Shown: one piece after another, positions 1 to 6,470 of the stretch
How the letters are laid out: each line of letters starts with the position of its first letter
Position numbering within the stretch: position 1 is the first letter of the stretch
Source of the DNA: Minisyncoccota bacterium
GTDB lineage: Bacteria > Patescibacteriota > Minisyncoccia > JAHIHE01 > JAGLIN01
Length of the DNA stretch: 16,784 nucleotides
Assembly (NCBI GenBank): GCA_023270095.1
Contig: JAGLSJ010000004.1
Span: 1-16,784, forward strand
Reading direction: 5' to 3'
Translations under genes and position numbers: made by a program
Notes under the pieces: model-generated
Database searches by the model: none
Told to the model about the DNA's origin: nothing
The model's input: the letters and a program-made list of their open reading frames with translations, nothing else

Positions 1-735
1 ATCTTGATATTCATCAACCAAAATATATTTAAATTGAGCTCTGTATTTTGAAAGAATTCTTTGATGATTATTAAATAATTCAATTGGTTTCAAAAGTAAA
101 TCATCAAAATCCATTGAATTATTTTCTTTGAGTCTCGTTTGATATATATTATAAATCTTACTTACGGTTTCCTCTTTATATCCGTCAATCATCTCCTCAT
201 ATGTTTTTGGATTTCGAAGTTCATTCTTGGCATTGGAAATTTCTGCCAAAATCGTTCGTGGATTGAAGTTTTCTGTATCAATTTGCAATTCTTTCATTAT
301 TTTTTTGATCAAGGATTTTTGATCATCGCTATCAAAAATGACAAAATCTCTTTTGTAACCGATGTGTTCAGCTTCGTCTCGCAAAATTTTCACGCAGAGA
401 CTGTGAAAAGTTGAGATTGTCGGAAAGTCTGTTGCAAAAGAAGTTGAATATGAATTAATTGCTTTATGAAATGCTTTTTTGTCAGAACCTAACGCATCCA
501 TACTTCCCAGCAAAGATACAATCCTGTTTTTCATTTCTTTGGCAGCCTTGTTTGTAAAAGTCACTGCCAGAATACTTTCTTTGGGAATATTTTTTTCTAC
601 GATAGCGTAAACCACTCGATGTGTTAGTACTCTTGTTTTCCCAGAACCAGGGCCAGCGATAACCAAAACAGGCCCATTAATTGTAGTTACGGCCTCTTTT
701 TGTTTGTCGTTTAAGTTTTCTAAGATTTTATTCAT
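1..735 (-). CDS. UvrD/PcrA-type superfamily 1 DNA helicase, N-terminal part
   Basis: This is a 3'-5' ATP-dependent DNA helicase of the UvrD/PcrA/Rep family, which acts in nucleotide-excision and mismatch repair and in removing proteins from DNA. Only the first 245 codons are present; the frame is open to base 1, so the gene continues off the left edge. Visible motifs are the Q-motif region LNDKQKEAV (residues 8-16), Walker A GPGSGKT (28-34), motif Ia around AVTFTNKAAKEM (about 57-68), STFHSLC (about 108), and the Walker B/DEAD-like VDEYQD at the last residues. It starts at ATG 735-733 with no Shine-Dalgarno. A TGCTATAAT extended -10 box ends six bases before the ATG, so the mRNA is probably leaderless. 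UvrD, PcrA and Rep cannot be told apart from this fragment. Confidence 0.95.
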   Translation of the reverse strand, partial: MNKILENLNDKQKEAVTTINGPVLVIAGPGSGKTRVLTHRVVYAIVEKNIPKESILAVTFTNKAAKEMKNRIVSLLGSMDALGSDKKAFHKAINSYSTSFATDFPTISTFHSLCVKILRDEAEHIGYKRDFVIFDSDDQKSLIKKIMKELQIDTENFNPRTILAEISNAKNELRNPKTYEEMIDGYKEETVSKIYNIYQTRLKENNSMDFDDLLLKPIELFNNHQRILSKYRAQFKYILVDEYQD

Positions 736-741
736 AAGGAT

Positions 742-770
742 ATTATAGCATAAAAATTAAAGTCCATAAA
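742..770 (-). promoter_or_regulatory. Extended -10 promoter of the helicase gene
   Basis: Read on the minus strand, TATAAT (747-742) is preceded by TGC, giving an extended -10 box. A weak -35 (TTTATG, 770-765) lies 17 bases upstream. The expected start site falls at or within a base or two of the ATG at 735, which predicts a leaderless transcript. Confidence 0.6.
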
Positions 771-798
771 TATTCTAAAATGGATTTATATTAACCCC

Positions 799-827
799 TT
801 GACAAGATTTGCAAAGTATGTTAAGAT
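799..827 (+). promoter_or_regulatory. Strong sigma-70 promoter in front of a non-coding segment
   Basis: A perfect TTGACA -35 (799-804), a 17-base spacer and TAAGAT -10 (822-827) are visible. Transcription should start near 834. No long gene follows; the next strong signal is the intrinsic terminator at 963-1018. It diverges from the helicase promoter about 50 bp away. Confidence 0.75.
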
Positions 828-902
828 ATTCTGTTGTGGTAAGAAAGTGCAGTAATTTAAAAATTGAATATAGCGATTATTAATTTTTTGAGGAGAGAAT
901 TA

Positions 903-995
903 TTGAATCATATATTTATCTATAAATATAGATTTAATCTGCTAACTGGCCTTTTCTATATAAAAAAACGGTTAGATAATATCTCTCTTTTTTAA
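903..995 (+). CDS. Possible 30-codon leader peptide (TTG start)
   Basis: AGGAG (891-895) lies 7 bases before TTG (903-905). The frame runs 30 codons to TAA at 993-995, ending in the loop of the terminator hairpin. The peptide starts MNHIFIYKYRFNLL and is hydrophobic and basic; its codons cover both the antiterminator bases and the terminator 5' arm. That placement is what a translated attenuator would show, but an AT-rich sequence gives such frames by chance and the TTG start is weak. There is no similarity I recognise. Confidence 0.25.
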   Translation: MNHIFIYKYRFNLLTGLFYIKKRLDNISLF

Positions 996-1018
996 AGAAA
1001 TATGTCTATCCGTTTTTT
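963..1018 (+). terminator. Intrinsic terminator of the 834 transcript
   Basis: The 5' arm AAAAAACGGTTAGATA (963-978) pairs with TATGTCTATCCGTTTTTT (1001-1018) with one or two mismatches, and the 3' arm runs into a T-tract. The 22-base loop is pyrimidine-rich. Confidence 0.7.
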
Positions 1019-1030
1019 GTTTAATTAAAT

Positions 1031-1139
1031 TGTCATTTTGAATTTAGTTCAGAATCTATCGTCTGCAACTTCTAGTTTTGTGAGATTATTAGAATGATAC
1101 CAACATTACGAAAGATCCTGAAACAAGTTCAGGATGACA
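1031..1139. repeat. Palindromic dispersed repeat, copy 1
   Basis: The ends TGTCATTTTGAA (1031-1042) and TTCAGGATGACA (1128-1139) are imperfect inverted repeats with two mismatches. They share the TGTCAT...ATGACA ends of the other copies. The right end contains its own short hairpin, CCTGAA...TTCAGG (1117-1133). It is non-coding and lies just downstream of the 1018 terminator. Confidence 0.7.
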
Positions 1140-1173
1140 CTTGAGTCACACTGCAACAAATAAAGCATATAGA

Positions 1174-1327
1174 TTGATGTAAAAGAGGAGAGAGTTGAGG
1201 TTACGGCTAAAATCATATAGACCCGTTAAACCAACAATACCCAGACTCATTTACATCAACCTCTATGTTTTGCAAAGAGGGGTTGAAAAAACATTTAACA
1301 AGGAGGATATTAAAAAATAATATTCTC
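1174..1327 (+). ncRNA. Structured RNA region ahead of the 26-codon ORF
   Basis: TTGATGTAAAAGAG (1174-1187) pairs with CTCATTTACATCAA (1246-1259) at 13 of 14 positions. Inside this long stem, GTT-GGTT-ACGG (1194-1206) pairs with CCGT-AACC-AAC (1223-1235) with small bulges. Next, CAACC/TCT (1257-1264) pairs with AGA/GGTTG (1276-1285). A fourth hairpin, GAGGATATTA (1303-1312) with TAATATTCTC (1318-1327), has ten pairs including one G-U and hides an AGGAGG (1301-1306). The nested and exclusive pairings look like a cis-regulatory leader or a structured small RNA. I do not recognise a known class and see no convincing promoter. Confidence 0.5.
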
Positions 1328-1364
1328 AAAAAAGAAGAAATCAAACAAACAGAGGTGAAAAGAT

Positions 1365-1445
1365 ATGGCAACAAAGCCTTGGGAAGAGTCTCCAGACAGT
1401 TCAGATGTTTCTAGCGCTATGTATGATATAGCGAATAGAAATTAA
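1365..1445 (+). CDS. Small 26-residue protein with a true Shine-Dalgarno
   Basis: AGAGGTG (1351-1357) lies 7 bases before ATG 1365. This is the only textbook ribosome-binding site with an ATG in the window. The peptide begins MATKPWEESPDSS and ends AMYDIANRN, stop TAA at 1443-1445. It is hydrophilic and acidic in the first half, with a single Trp and no membrane segment or signal peptide. Codon use looks like coding sequence (GCA, CCT, TCT, GAT). A weak AT stem plus T-rich run follows. I do not recognise the product; it could be a short regulatory peptide, a phage-type or toxin-antitoxin remnant, or a chance frame. Confidence 0.5.
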   Translation: MATKPWEESPDSSDVSSAMYDIANRN

Positions 1446-1470
1446 ATAATTTTCTTCTTTTCTTTTTTTA
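1437..1470 (+). terminator. Weak possible terminator after the small ORF
   Basis: AGAAATT pairs with AATTTTCT around the stop codon, followed by a T-rich run to about 1470. The stem has no G-C core, so the call is tentative. Confidence 0.25.
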
Positions 1471-1487
1471 AGTTTGTCTTTTGTAGT

Positions 1488-1583
1488 TGTCATTCTGGAG
1501 CGATAGCGATAGAATCCCGTGATTTAATTCACTTATTTTAACATCTAGATTCTATCAGTCGTTACACTCTCTTCAGAATGACA
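1488..1583. repeat. Palindromic dispersed repeat, copy 2
   Basis: Perfect 10-bp inverted ends TGTCATTCTG (1488-1497) and CAGAATGACA (1574-1583) are present. Inner segments GATAGAATC and GATTCTATC also pair, so the 96-bp element can fold into one long hairpin. Confidence 0.8.
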
Positions 1584-1701
1584 AAATAAAAAAAGGTAGG
1601 TTTAAAAAAGCTTCTGATAAAGTATCAGAGGAAATAAATCAAGAATAATTATTTTCAAAAAAAGGCGACTAAAGTCATCCTAATCAGGTCTAAAAATAGC
1701 G

Positions 1702-1736
1702 TTTTTCGTTTATTATAATAATTATAAAACGAAAAA
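1702..1736. repeat. Perfect AT-rich palindrome
   Basis: TTTTTCGTTT (1702-1711) and AAACGAAAAA (1727-1736) are perfect inverted repeats around an AT-only loop. The T-rich arm is 5' and the A-rich arm 3' on both strands, so it is not an intrinsic terminator. It may be a protein-binding palindrome or an RNA hairpin. A smaller hairpin, TCTGATA/TATCAGA, lies near 1613-1629. Confidence 0.5.
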
Positions 1737-1845
1737 AATCTCTCTCCTCAATCGTTAGATTTAGATTTGTGTTATTTAGGATCTTTGGCCGTCATTTTTT
1801 GAATTTAAAATCGTTTATTTTTGAATTATAGAATGTATTAAAATC

Positions 1846-1965
1846 GTCATCCTGAGCGAGTGATAGCGAAGAGAGGGATTCTATGAGAAATTTTATTTTG
1901 TATTGATTTACAATTTTATGCAAAGTAGTTACGAGATTCTTCGTCATAAACTCCTCAGAATGACA
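1846..1965. repeat. Palindromic dispersed repeat, copy 3
   Basis: The left end GTCATCCTGAGCGAG and the right end CTCAGAATGACA (1954-1965) are imperfect inverted repeats. Inner segments GGGATTCTATGA and GAGATTCTTCG belong to the same family. A minus-strand frame through it (1792-1998) translates the repeat and is not counted as a gene. Confidence 0.75.
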
Positions 1966-1996
1966 AACTGAATTTTTCATTGACTTATAACGACAC

Positions 1997-2034
1997 AAAA
2001 GCTATTATGTGTATAGTTACATAGTAGCTTTTTT
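1997..2034 (+). terminator. Strong intrinsic terminator before the DUF4446 gene
   Basis: AAAAGCTATTATGT (1997-2010) pairs fully with ACATAGTAGCTTTT (2019-2032), with one T-G wobble. The loop has 8 bases and a T-tract runs to 2034. It isolates the 2063 gene from whatever is transcribed upstream; no long gene lies upstream, which supports transcription of the 834-1990 region. Confidence 0.7.
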
Positions 2035-2062
2035 AGTTTTATCTTTAATCTATATAAAATAA

Positions 2063-2560
2063 ATGTCAGAAATTATAAACATCTTTAATAATAATCAAGA
2101 AGCTGTAATTATTGCAGGAATTGCAATTTTGATTTTTTTCTTTGCATGGAATATTTATTTAAGTTTGAGTTTGAAAAATATAAAGAAAAAGACGAGAAGC
2201 TTTTTTTCTGGAAAACAAAGTAAAGATCTGGAAGAAGTTATTTACAATCAGATAAAAAATTCTAACAAAATTAACGAGAATATAGACAAAATATACAAAG
2301 AGAATGAAGAAATTCGAGAGAATATCAAAAAATGTATTCAGAAAGTAGGGGTTGTTAGATTTAATCCATTTGGAGATGTCGGTGGAAATCAAAGTTTTGC
2401 AATTGCGCTTCTTGACAATTCATTGAGCGGTGTTATTATACTTAGTCTATATTCAAGAGATGGGGTTAAGGTTTATTCAAAACAAATTATTGAAGGAAAG
2501 TCTGAATATAAGCTTAGCGAAGAAGAAGAGAAGGCTCTAGCGATTGCCTCAAATAGTTGA
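2063..2560 (+). CDS. DUF4446 family membrane-anchored protein
   Basis: This 165-residue protein has one N-terminal membrane segment (about 13-35), a charged helical stretch likely to coil (about 55-92), and a C-terminal domain with the family signature VGVVRFNPFGDVGGNQSFA (95-113) followed by ALLD and SLYSRDG (about 128-134). Function of the family is unknown; in Firmicutes it tends to sit near chromosome-partition genes, which I do not see here. The ATG at 2063 follows TATATAAAATAA directly, without a Shine-Dalgarno, so the message may be leaderless. It lies 24 bp before infB on the same strand and may be cotranscribed with it. Confidence 0.8.
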   Translation: MSEIINIFNNNQEAVIIAGIAILIFFFAWNIYLSLSLKNIKKKTRSFFSGKQSKDLEEVIYNQIKNSNKINENIDKIYKENEEIRENIKKCIQKVGVVRFNPFGDVGGNQSFAIALLDNSLSGVIILSLYSRDGVKVYSKQIIEGKSEYKLSEEEEKALAIASNS

Positions 2561-2584
2561 TAAATTACATAATTTTAAATAAAA

Positions 2585-4405
2585 ATGGTCAAGCAACAAG
2601 AAGAAGAAATCGAAAAAGAAGATGACAAAACTGAAAATATCAAAAAGGTTCTTCAGATGCCTGAAAAAATCATGGTTAAGGATTTGGCTGAGAAAATGGA
2701 AATAAAATCGACAGAACTTATCTCAGAACTTATCAAAAATAGAATCTTTGCCAACATAAATGAATATCTTGATTTTGATACTGCTGAAATTATTGCGGAT
2801 CATTTTGATTTTACGCTGGAAAAATCAGAATCCATCGCCGAGAAGAGAAAATTACAGATGAAAAAATATACAGGGCCTGGCGCCAAAAAAAGACCTCCAG
2901 TCGTTGTGATTATGGGACATGTTGATCATGGAAAGACTACTCTTTTGGACAAGATTCTTGAGACAAATGTAGCTAGTGGAGAATCTGGTGGAATTACTCA
3001 AAATTTTAGTGCTTATCAAGTTAAGAAAAAAGGAGAAACTATAACTTTTATCGATACTCCTGGGCATGAAGCATTTTATTCTATGAGGGAAAGAGGAGCT
3101 TATATCACAGATTTAGCAGTGATTGTAATTGCCTCAGATGATGGAGTTAAACCTCAAACAAAAGAAGCTATTAAATTTGCTAAAGAGGCCGAAGTCCCGA
3201 TTATAGTTGCTATTACTAAAATTGATAAAGCTGATAAAAATATTGAAAAAGTCAAAAAAGAACTTGCAGAAAATGACCTTGCTCCTGAGGATTGGGGTGG
3301 AAAAACAATTTGCATTAATGTTTCTGCAAAGACTGGTGAGGGAATTGATGAGCTGTTAGATATGATTATTTTGACGGCTGATATGGAAGAAATTAAGGCA
3401 AATCCGTCAGACATTGCAGAAGGATTTGTAATTGAATCTCATATAGATGCTCAGATAGGGCCAGTCGCTATTGTTTTGATACAAAATGGCACACTGAAAG
3501 AAGGGGATTATATCAGTGCTGGATCTATATGGGGAAGAATCAAGAGAATTGAAAATTTTAGCGGAAAAAGAATTCACAAAGCCACTCCATCTATGCCAGT
3601 TACTATTTTAGGCTTAAATGATGTTCCAAGAGTTGGTTCGTTTCTTCTTGAAGAATCAGGACGACTTGCTGCAGAATCAAGAGTAAAAGAATTTAACAAG
3701 CTTCAGTCGTCAGATGGTCCTTCTGACAAAGTTCTCAGTACGGCTAAAATAAAAGAGCTTGTAAAATCTCACAAAGTGAAGAAATTGAATATTATATTGA
3801 AAGCAGATACCAAAGGATCGCTGGAAGCTATAGTTCAAATTCTTGAAACTATCGAATCTGAAACCGTAGCAGTTCAGATTTTGAAAATGGGAGTTGGAAA
3901 TATAACCGAAACTGACATTAAAATGTGTCATTCTTCAGGAGCAGAAATTATTGGATTCAATGTTAATGCCAGCCCTGTTTTAGAAAAATTTGCAGAAAAA
4001 GAAAAAGTAGAAATAAAAATTTATAAAGTTATTTATGAGCTTGTTGATGAAATCAAAGAAGGACTTACCTTGATTCTTGAGCCAGAAGAAGTTAGGACAG
4101 ATCTTGGAATTGGAAAAGTAATTGCAATTTTCAAATCTGGAAAAAAATCAGCCAAAAAAGTTGATATGATTGTAGGGGCGAAAGTGGAAAGCGGAAAAGT
4201 TGAAAAAGGAGCATTGATTGAAGTATTGAGAAATGAAGAAATAATTGGAAGAGGTGTTATCAAAGAACTCCAGGCAAATAAGAAGGCAGTGAAAGGAGTT
4301 AAAAAAGGAAATGATGCTGGAATAACATATGAAGGAGATATTATTATCGAAGAAGGAGATGTTTTGCATTTTTATAAAAAAGAACTCGTAAAAAGAAAAC
4401 TGTAA
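2585..4405 (+). CDS. infB: Translation initiation factor IF-2
   Basis: IF-2 is the GTPase that places initiator tRNA on the 30S subunit and promotes subunit joining. At 606 residues it is short (the E. coli protein has 890) because the long N-terminal extension is missing; an IF2_N-like segment is at about 25-75. G-domain motifs are G1 GHVDHGKT (111-118), G2 GGITQ (135-139), G3 DTPGH (157-161), G4 TKID (211-214) and G5 SAKTG (247-251). Domains II, III and C1/C2 follow to the end. G4 has Thr where Asn is usual. The start has no Shine-Dalgarno. A palindromic repeat lies between this gene and rbfA. Confidence 0.98.
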   Translation: MVKQQEEEIEKEDDKTENIKKVLQMPEKIMVKDLAEKMEIKSTELISELIKNRIFANINEYLDFDTAEIIADHFDFTLEKSESIAEKRKLQMKKYTGPGAKKRPPVVVIMGHVDHGKTTLLDKILETNVASGESGGITQNFSAYQVKKKGETITFIDTPGHEAFYSMRERGAYITDLAVIVIASDDGVKPQTKEAIKFAKEAEVPIIVAITKIDKADKNIEKVKKELAENDLAPEDWGGKTICINVSAKTGEGIDELLDMIILTADMEEIKANPSDIAEGFVIESHIDAQIGPVAIVLIQNGTLKEGDYISAGSIWGRIKRIENFSGKRIHKATPSMPVTILGLNDVPRVGSFLLEESGRLAAESRVKEFNKLQSSDGPSDKVLSTAKIKELVKSHKVKKLNIILKADTKGSLEAIVQILETIESETVAVQILKMGVGNITETDIKMCHSSGAEIIGFNVNASPVLEKFAEKEKVEIKIYKVIYELVDEIKEGLTLILEPEEVRTDLGIGKVIAIFKSGKKSAKKVDMIVGAKVESGKVEKGALIEVLRNEEIIGRGVIKELQANKKAVKGVKKGNDAGITYEGDIIIEEGDVLHFYKKELVKRKL

Positions 4406-4414
4406 TAAACACAA

Positions 4415-4520
4415 TGTCATCTCGAAATGAGCCTTAGCGATTGAGAGATCTGTAAAATATAATAAATGAGCTAAATTATGTTTATAGATTTCTCGTCGTT
4501 ATCACTCCCACGAAATGACA
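4415..4520. repeat. Palindromic dispersed repeat, copy 4 (CGAAATGA subtype)
   Basis: TGTCATCTCGAAATGAG at the left and CGAAATGACA (4511-4520) at the right form inverted ends, with GAGAGATCTG and AGATTTCTC pairing inside. It is nearly identical along its whole length to the copy at 12137-12238, apart from a 3-base and a 1-base indel and a few substitutions. A fragment of a further right end (TTCGAAGTGACA) follows at about 4533-4544. Confidence 0.85.
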
Positions 4521-4569
4521 AAACTGAAAAGATTCGAAGTGACAATTTAATATTTTAGTTAAGCATAAT

Positions 4570-4586
4570 TATAATTTATAAATATT
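4570..4586 (+). promoter_or_regulatory. Possible -10 box just upstream of rbfA
   Basis: TATAAT (4570-4575) lies 11 bases before the GTG start, with a second A/T box (TATAAA, 4577-4582) even closer. Either would give a leader of about 0-5 nt. No good -35 is visible, so the call is tentative. Confidence 0.35.
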
Positions 4587-4931
4587 GTGAGTCAAAGAAT
4601 TGAAAAAGTTAACGAACTCATCAAGCAAGAAGTAGGAAAAGCGCTTCTTTCGGAAATGAATTTTCCTCTAGATGTTTTGGTAACAATCATTAGCGCAAGC
4701 GTTTCCAAAGACCTCCGTTATGCGGATGTTTTTATTAGTGTTTTGCCATTTGAGAAAAAGGATGAAGTCAGAGAAGCTCTTAAAGAAAATATCTATTTCA
4801 TCCAAAAAAAGATTAACAAAAAACTTGTTATGAAACCATTACCAAGAATTGTTTTTAAAATTGATGAAACAGGAGAACATGTTAAAAAAATTGATGAATT
4901 GATTAAAAAAATACATACAGATGATAAATAA
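4587..4931 (+). CDS. rbfA: Ribosome-binding factor A
   Basis: RbfA is a small KH-fold protein that binds the 30S subunit and helps mature the 5' end of 16S rRNA, notably in the cold. The 114 residues match the family length. Typical features are the N-terminal RIEKVNELIKQEV helix, the VSKDLRYADVFISVLP strand-turn-strand (about 39-54), and LPRIVFKID near the C-terminus. The start is GTG with no Shine-Dalgarno. It sits between infB and nrnA, a common bacterial order (infB-rbfA-DHH), with 9 bp to nrnA. Confidence 0.95.
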   Translation: MSQRIEKVNELIKQEVGKALLSEMNFPLDVLVTIISASVSKDLRYADVFISVLPFEKKDEVREALKENIYFIQKKINKKLVMKPLPRIVFKIDETGEHVKKIDELIKKIHTDDK

Positions 4932-4940
4932 AAATAACTT

Positions 4941-5927
4941 ATGCAACAGGCAATTGACTTGATACAATCTAGTGAAAATATTCTTATTCTGTCACACAAA
5001 AATCCAGACGGAGATGCCATTGGGTCTATGCTTGGATTGGCCAAAGGTTTGAAGTCTATTGGGAAAAAAGTAAAATGTTTTTCTAAAGATACTATTCCAG
5101 GCGTCTTTGATTTTTTGCCCAAAGTTTCACAAATTGAAAATGAAATTAACCCAGAACATCAAAATTTGATTGTTCTTTTAGATTGCGCGCTTTTTTCCAG
5201 AACGGGTATTGATAATATTAAAAACATTGTTCCTTCTTTTGATAGTTTGTTAATTATTGATCATCACCCTAAAAACAAAACAGAATGTGATAATGTTAAA
5301 AATTGTGTTGAAATTATAGATCACAAGACATCATCAACTGCCGTTTTAGTTTTTAATTTGTTGAAAGAAATGAATATAGCTATTACTAAAGATATTGCAA
5401 ATTGTTTATTGACTGGAATTTTTACAGATACTGGAGGCTTTCAACATAACAACACAGACTCAGAATCACTTCAGGCGGCCGCAGAATTTATGAAAAAAGG
5501 TTCACGCGTTGATAAAATTGCAAAGAACATTTTTAGCACCAAAAGCTTGGCGGCGATAAAATTATGGGGAATAGCATTGGAGAGAATTCAAACTGATCCA
5601 GAAAATGGAATGGCCGTTTCTTATATAAATAAATCTGATATGGACAATCTTGGGGTTAAAGAAGAAGAGCTTATGGGACTTGTAAATGTTATCAATACAA
5701 TAAGCGATGCAAAGTTTTCTTTGCTTTTGACTGAGTCTGTAGATAATAAAATAAAAGGAAGTCTTCGTAGCGAGGAATATAAAGGTATTGATGTATCCCG
5801 AATAGCCAGAAGTCTTGGAGGCGGAGGGCATAAACTTGCTTCAGGATTTGAAATTAATAATGCAGATTCAGCAAAAAGCGTTGAAGAAATCAGAAAAGCT
5901 ATTTTAAAAAATAATAAAGAAAAATGA
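4941..5927 (+). CDS. nrnA: DHH/DHHA1 phosphoesterase, NrnA-type oligoribonuclease
   Basis: NrnA degrades 2-5 nt RNA oligomers and dephosphorylates 3'-phosphoadenosine 5'-phosphate. The 328 residues are family-typical. Metal-binding motifs are NPDGDAIGS (21-29), LLDCA (79-83), the DHH signature in IIDHHP (105-110), and FTDTG (161-165). The DHHA1 domain ends with GGGGHKLASG (293-302). It follows rbfA by 9 bp and its TGA overlaps the ATG of the next gene (ATGA), so the three are translationally close. Which of the two activities dominates cannot be read from the sequence. Confidence 0.92.
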   Translation: MQQAIDLIQSSENILILSHKNPDGDAIGSMLGLAKGLKSIGKKVKCFSKDTIPGVFDFLPKVSQIENEINPEHQNLIVLLDCALFSRTGIDNIKNIVPSFDSLLIIDHHPKNKTECDNVKNCVEIIDHKTSSTAVLVFNLLKEMNIAITKDIANCLLTGIFTDTGGFQHNNTDSESLQAAAEFMKKGSRVDKIAKNIFSTKSLAAIKLWGIALERIQTDPENGMAVSYINKSDMDNLGVKEEELMGLVNVINTISDAKFSLLLTESVDNKIKGSLRSEEYKGIDVSRIARSLGGGGHKLASGFEINNADSAKSVEEIRKAILKNNKEK

Positions 5928-6457
5928 ATGATATTTTAAAAGATGTGCTAGATACTATGACAAGTTTAGCAATTATTTTTGGAGTACTATTTTCTTATTT
6001 GCAAATAAGAAAAATATCAAAAACAATCGATATAAATAAAAAATCAAATTTTATAAAAGTTCTTGGTCGTTTTACAAAAGAATACGATTCTTTGATGATT
6101 GAGATAGGAAATTGTAATTCGCAAAAAAAGGTTGATGTTTGGTATTTCCGCCTCTGGAATTTATATACAAATGAATTTGTGTTTTTTTATCAAGGGATTC
6201 TTGACCCATTAATTTTTGAGTTTTGGGCTTTTAGATTATGTTTATTTTACAATGAAAAACCATCTGATGCTTGTCTGAAAAGAACACCTTGTTACAAAAA
6301 AAGTCATCTGAAATATATGAAAAACAGAGAAAAAAGTTATCCTAGAACGGATGTTTTCTATCATGAGTTGATAAAAATTGCAGACGAAGAAAAAAATGAA
6401 GAAAATATAGAAAACCGCGTTCACAAGCTTATTCAAAAATATAGAAAGCTTAGATAA
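5924..6457 (+). CDS. Membrane-anchored protein of unknown family, tandem copy A
   Basis: This 177-residue protein has one hydrophobic segment near the N-terminus (about 12-27) ending in FSYLQIRKISK, then a soluble domain rich in aromatic and basic residues. It is a gap-free paralogue of the next gene (about 103 of 177 residues identical by my count). Conserved blocks shared by both are FTKEYD (50-55), WYFR.WNL.TNEF.FF (73-88), IFEFW.F..CL.YNEKPS (97-114), YKKSHLKY (124-131) and the C-terminal VHKLI.KY. It has 7 Cys/His residues shared or not with the copy but no metal motif I recognise. The start overlaps the nrnA stop by 4 bp. Function unknown. Confidence 0.85.
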   Translation: MNDILKDVLDTMTSLAIIFGVLFSYLQIRKISKTIDINKKSNFIKVLGRFTKEYDSLMIEIGNCNSQKKVDVWYFRLWNLYTNEFVFFYQGILDPLIFEFWAFRLCLFYNEKPSDACLKRTPCYKKSHLKYMKNREKSYPRTDVFYHELIKIADEEKNEENIENRVHKLIQKYRKLR

Positions 6458-6470
6458 ATTAACAAACTTT

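Larger units (their letters stand above)
834..1018 (+). ncRNA. Putative small RNA or attenuated leader transcript, about 185 nt
   Basis: The segment is bounded by a near-consensus promoter (start about 834) and an intrinsic terminator (T-tract ending 1018). It contains an AT-rich hairpin near 850-890, a GAGGAGAGA tract (890-898), and a CTAACTG (942-948) that can pair with CGGTTAG (969-975), the same bases that form the 5' arm of the terminator. The two pairings exclude each other, as in transcription attenuators. I could not match it to 6S RNA, tmRNA, RNase P RNA or T-box motifs. It could be a stand-alone sRNA, or a leader controlling read-through into 1174-1445. Confidence 0.5.
736..2062. 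other. 1.3-kb region without a long gene
   Basis: No frame here looks like a normal gene except the 26-codon ORF at 1365. The stretch holds divergent promoters, one probable sRNA or leader, a structured RNA block, three palindromic repeats, an AT palindrome and two terminators. GAGGAGAGA occurs at 890-898 and 1185-1193, and its exact complement TCTCTCCTC at 1739-1747. Confidence 0.7.

Noticed and set aside
139..414. 91-codon plus-strand frame at the left end
   Set aside because: It is antisense to the helicase gene, whose motifs are clear on the minus strand.
834..1018. 6S RNA, tmRNA, RNase P RNA or T-box leader
   Set aside because: Length alone fits 6S, but there is no closing stem between the two ends; none of the signature sequences of the other classes is present.
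1702..1736. Intrinsic terminator
   Set aside because: The A-rich arm is at the 3' side on both strands, so no T-tract follows the stem.
1792..1998. 68-codon minus-strand frame
   Set aside because: Most of it is the translated palindromic repeat (contains SLSSLSLAQDD), with no start signal; the other copies are plainly repeats.
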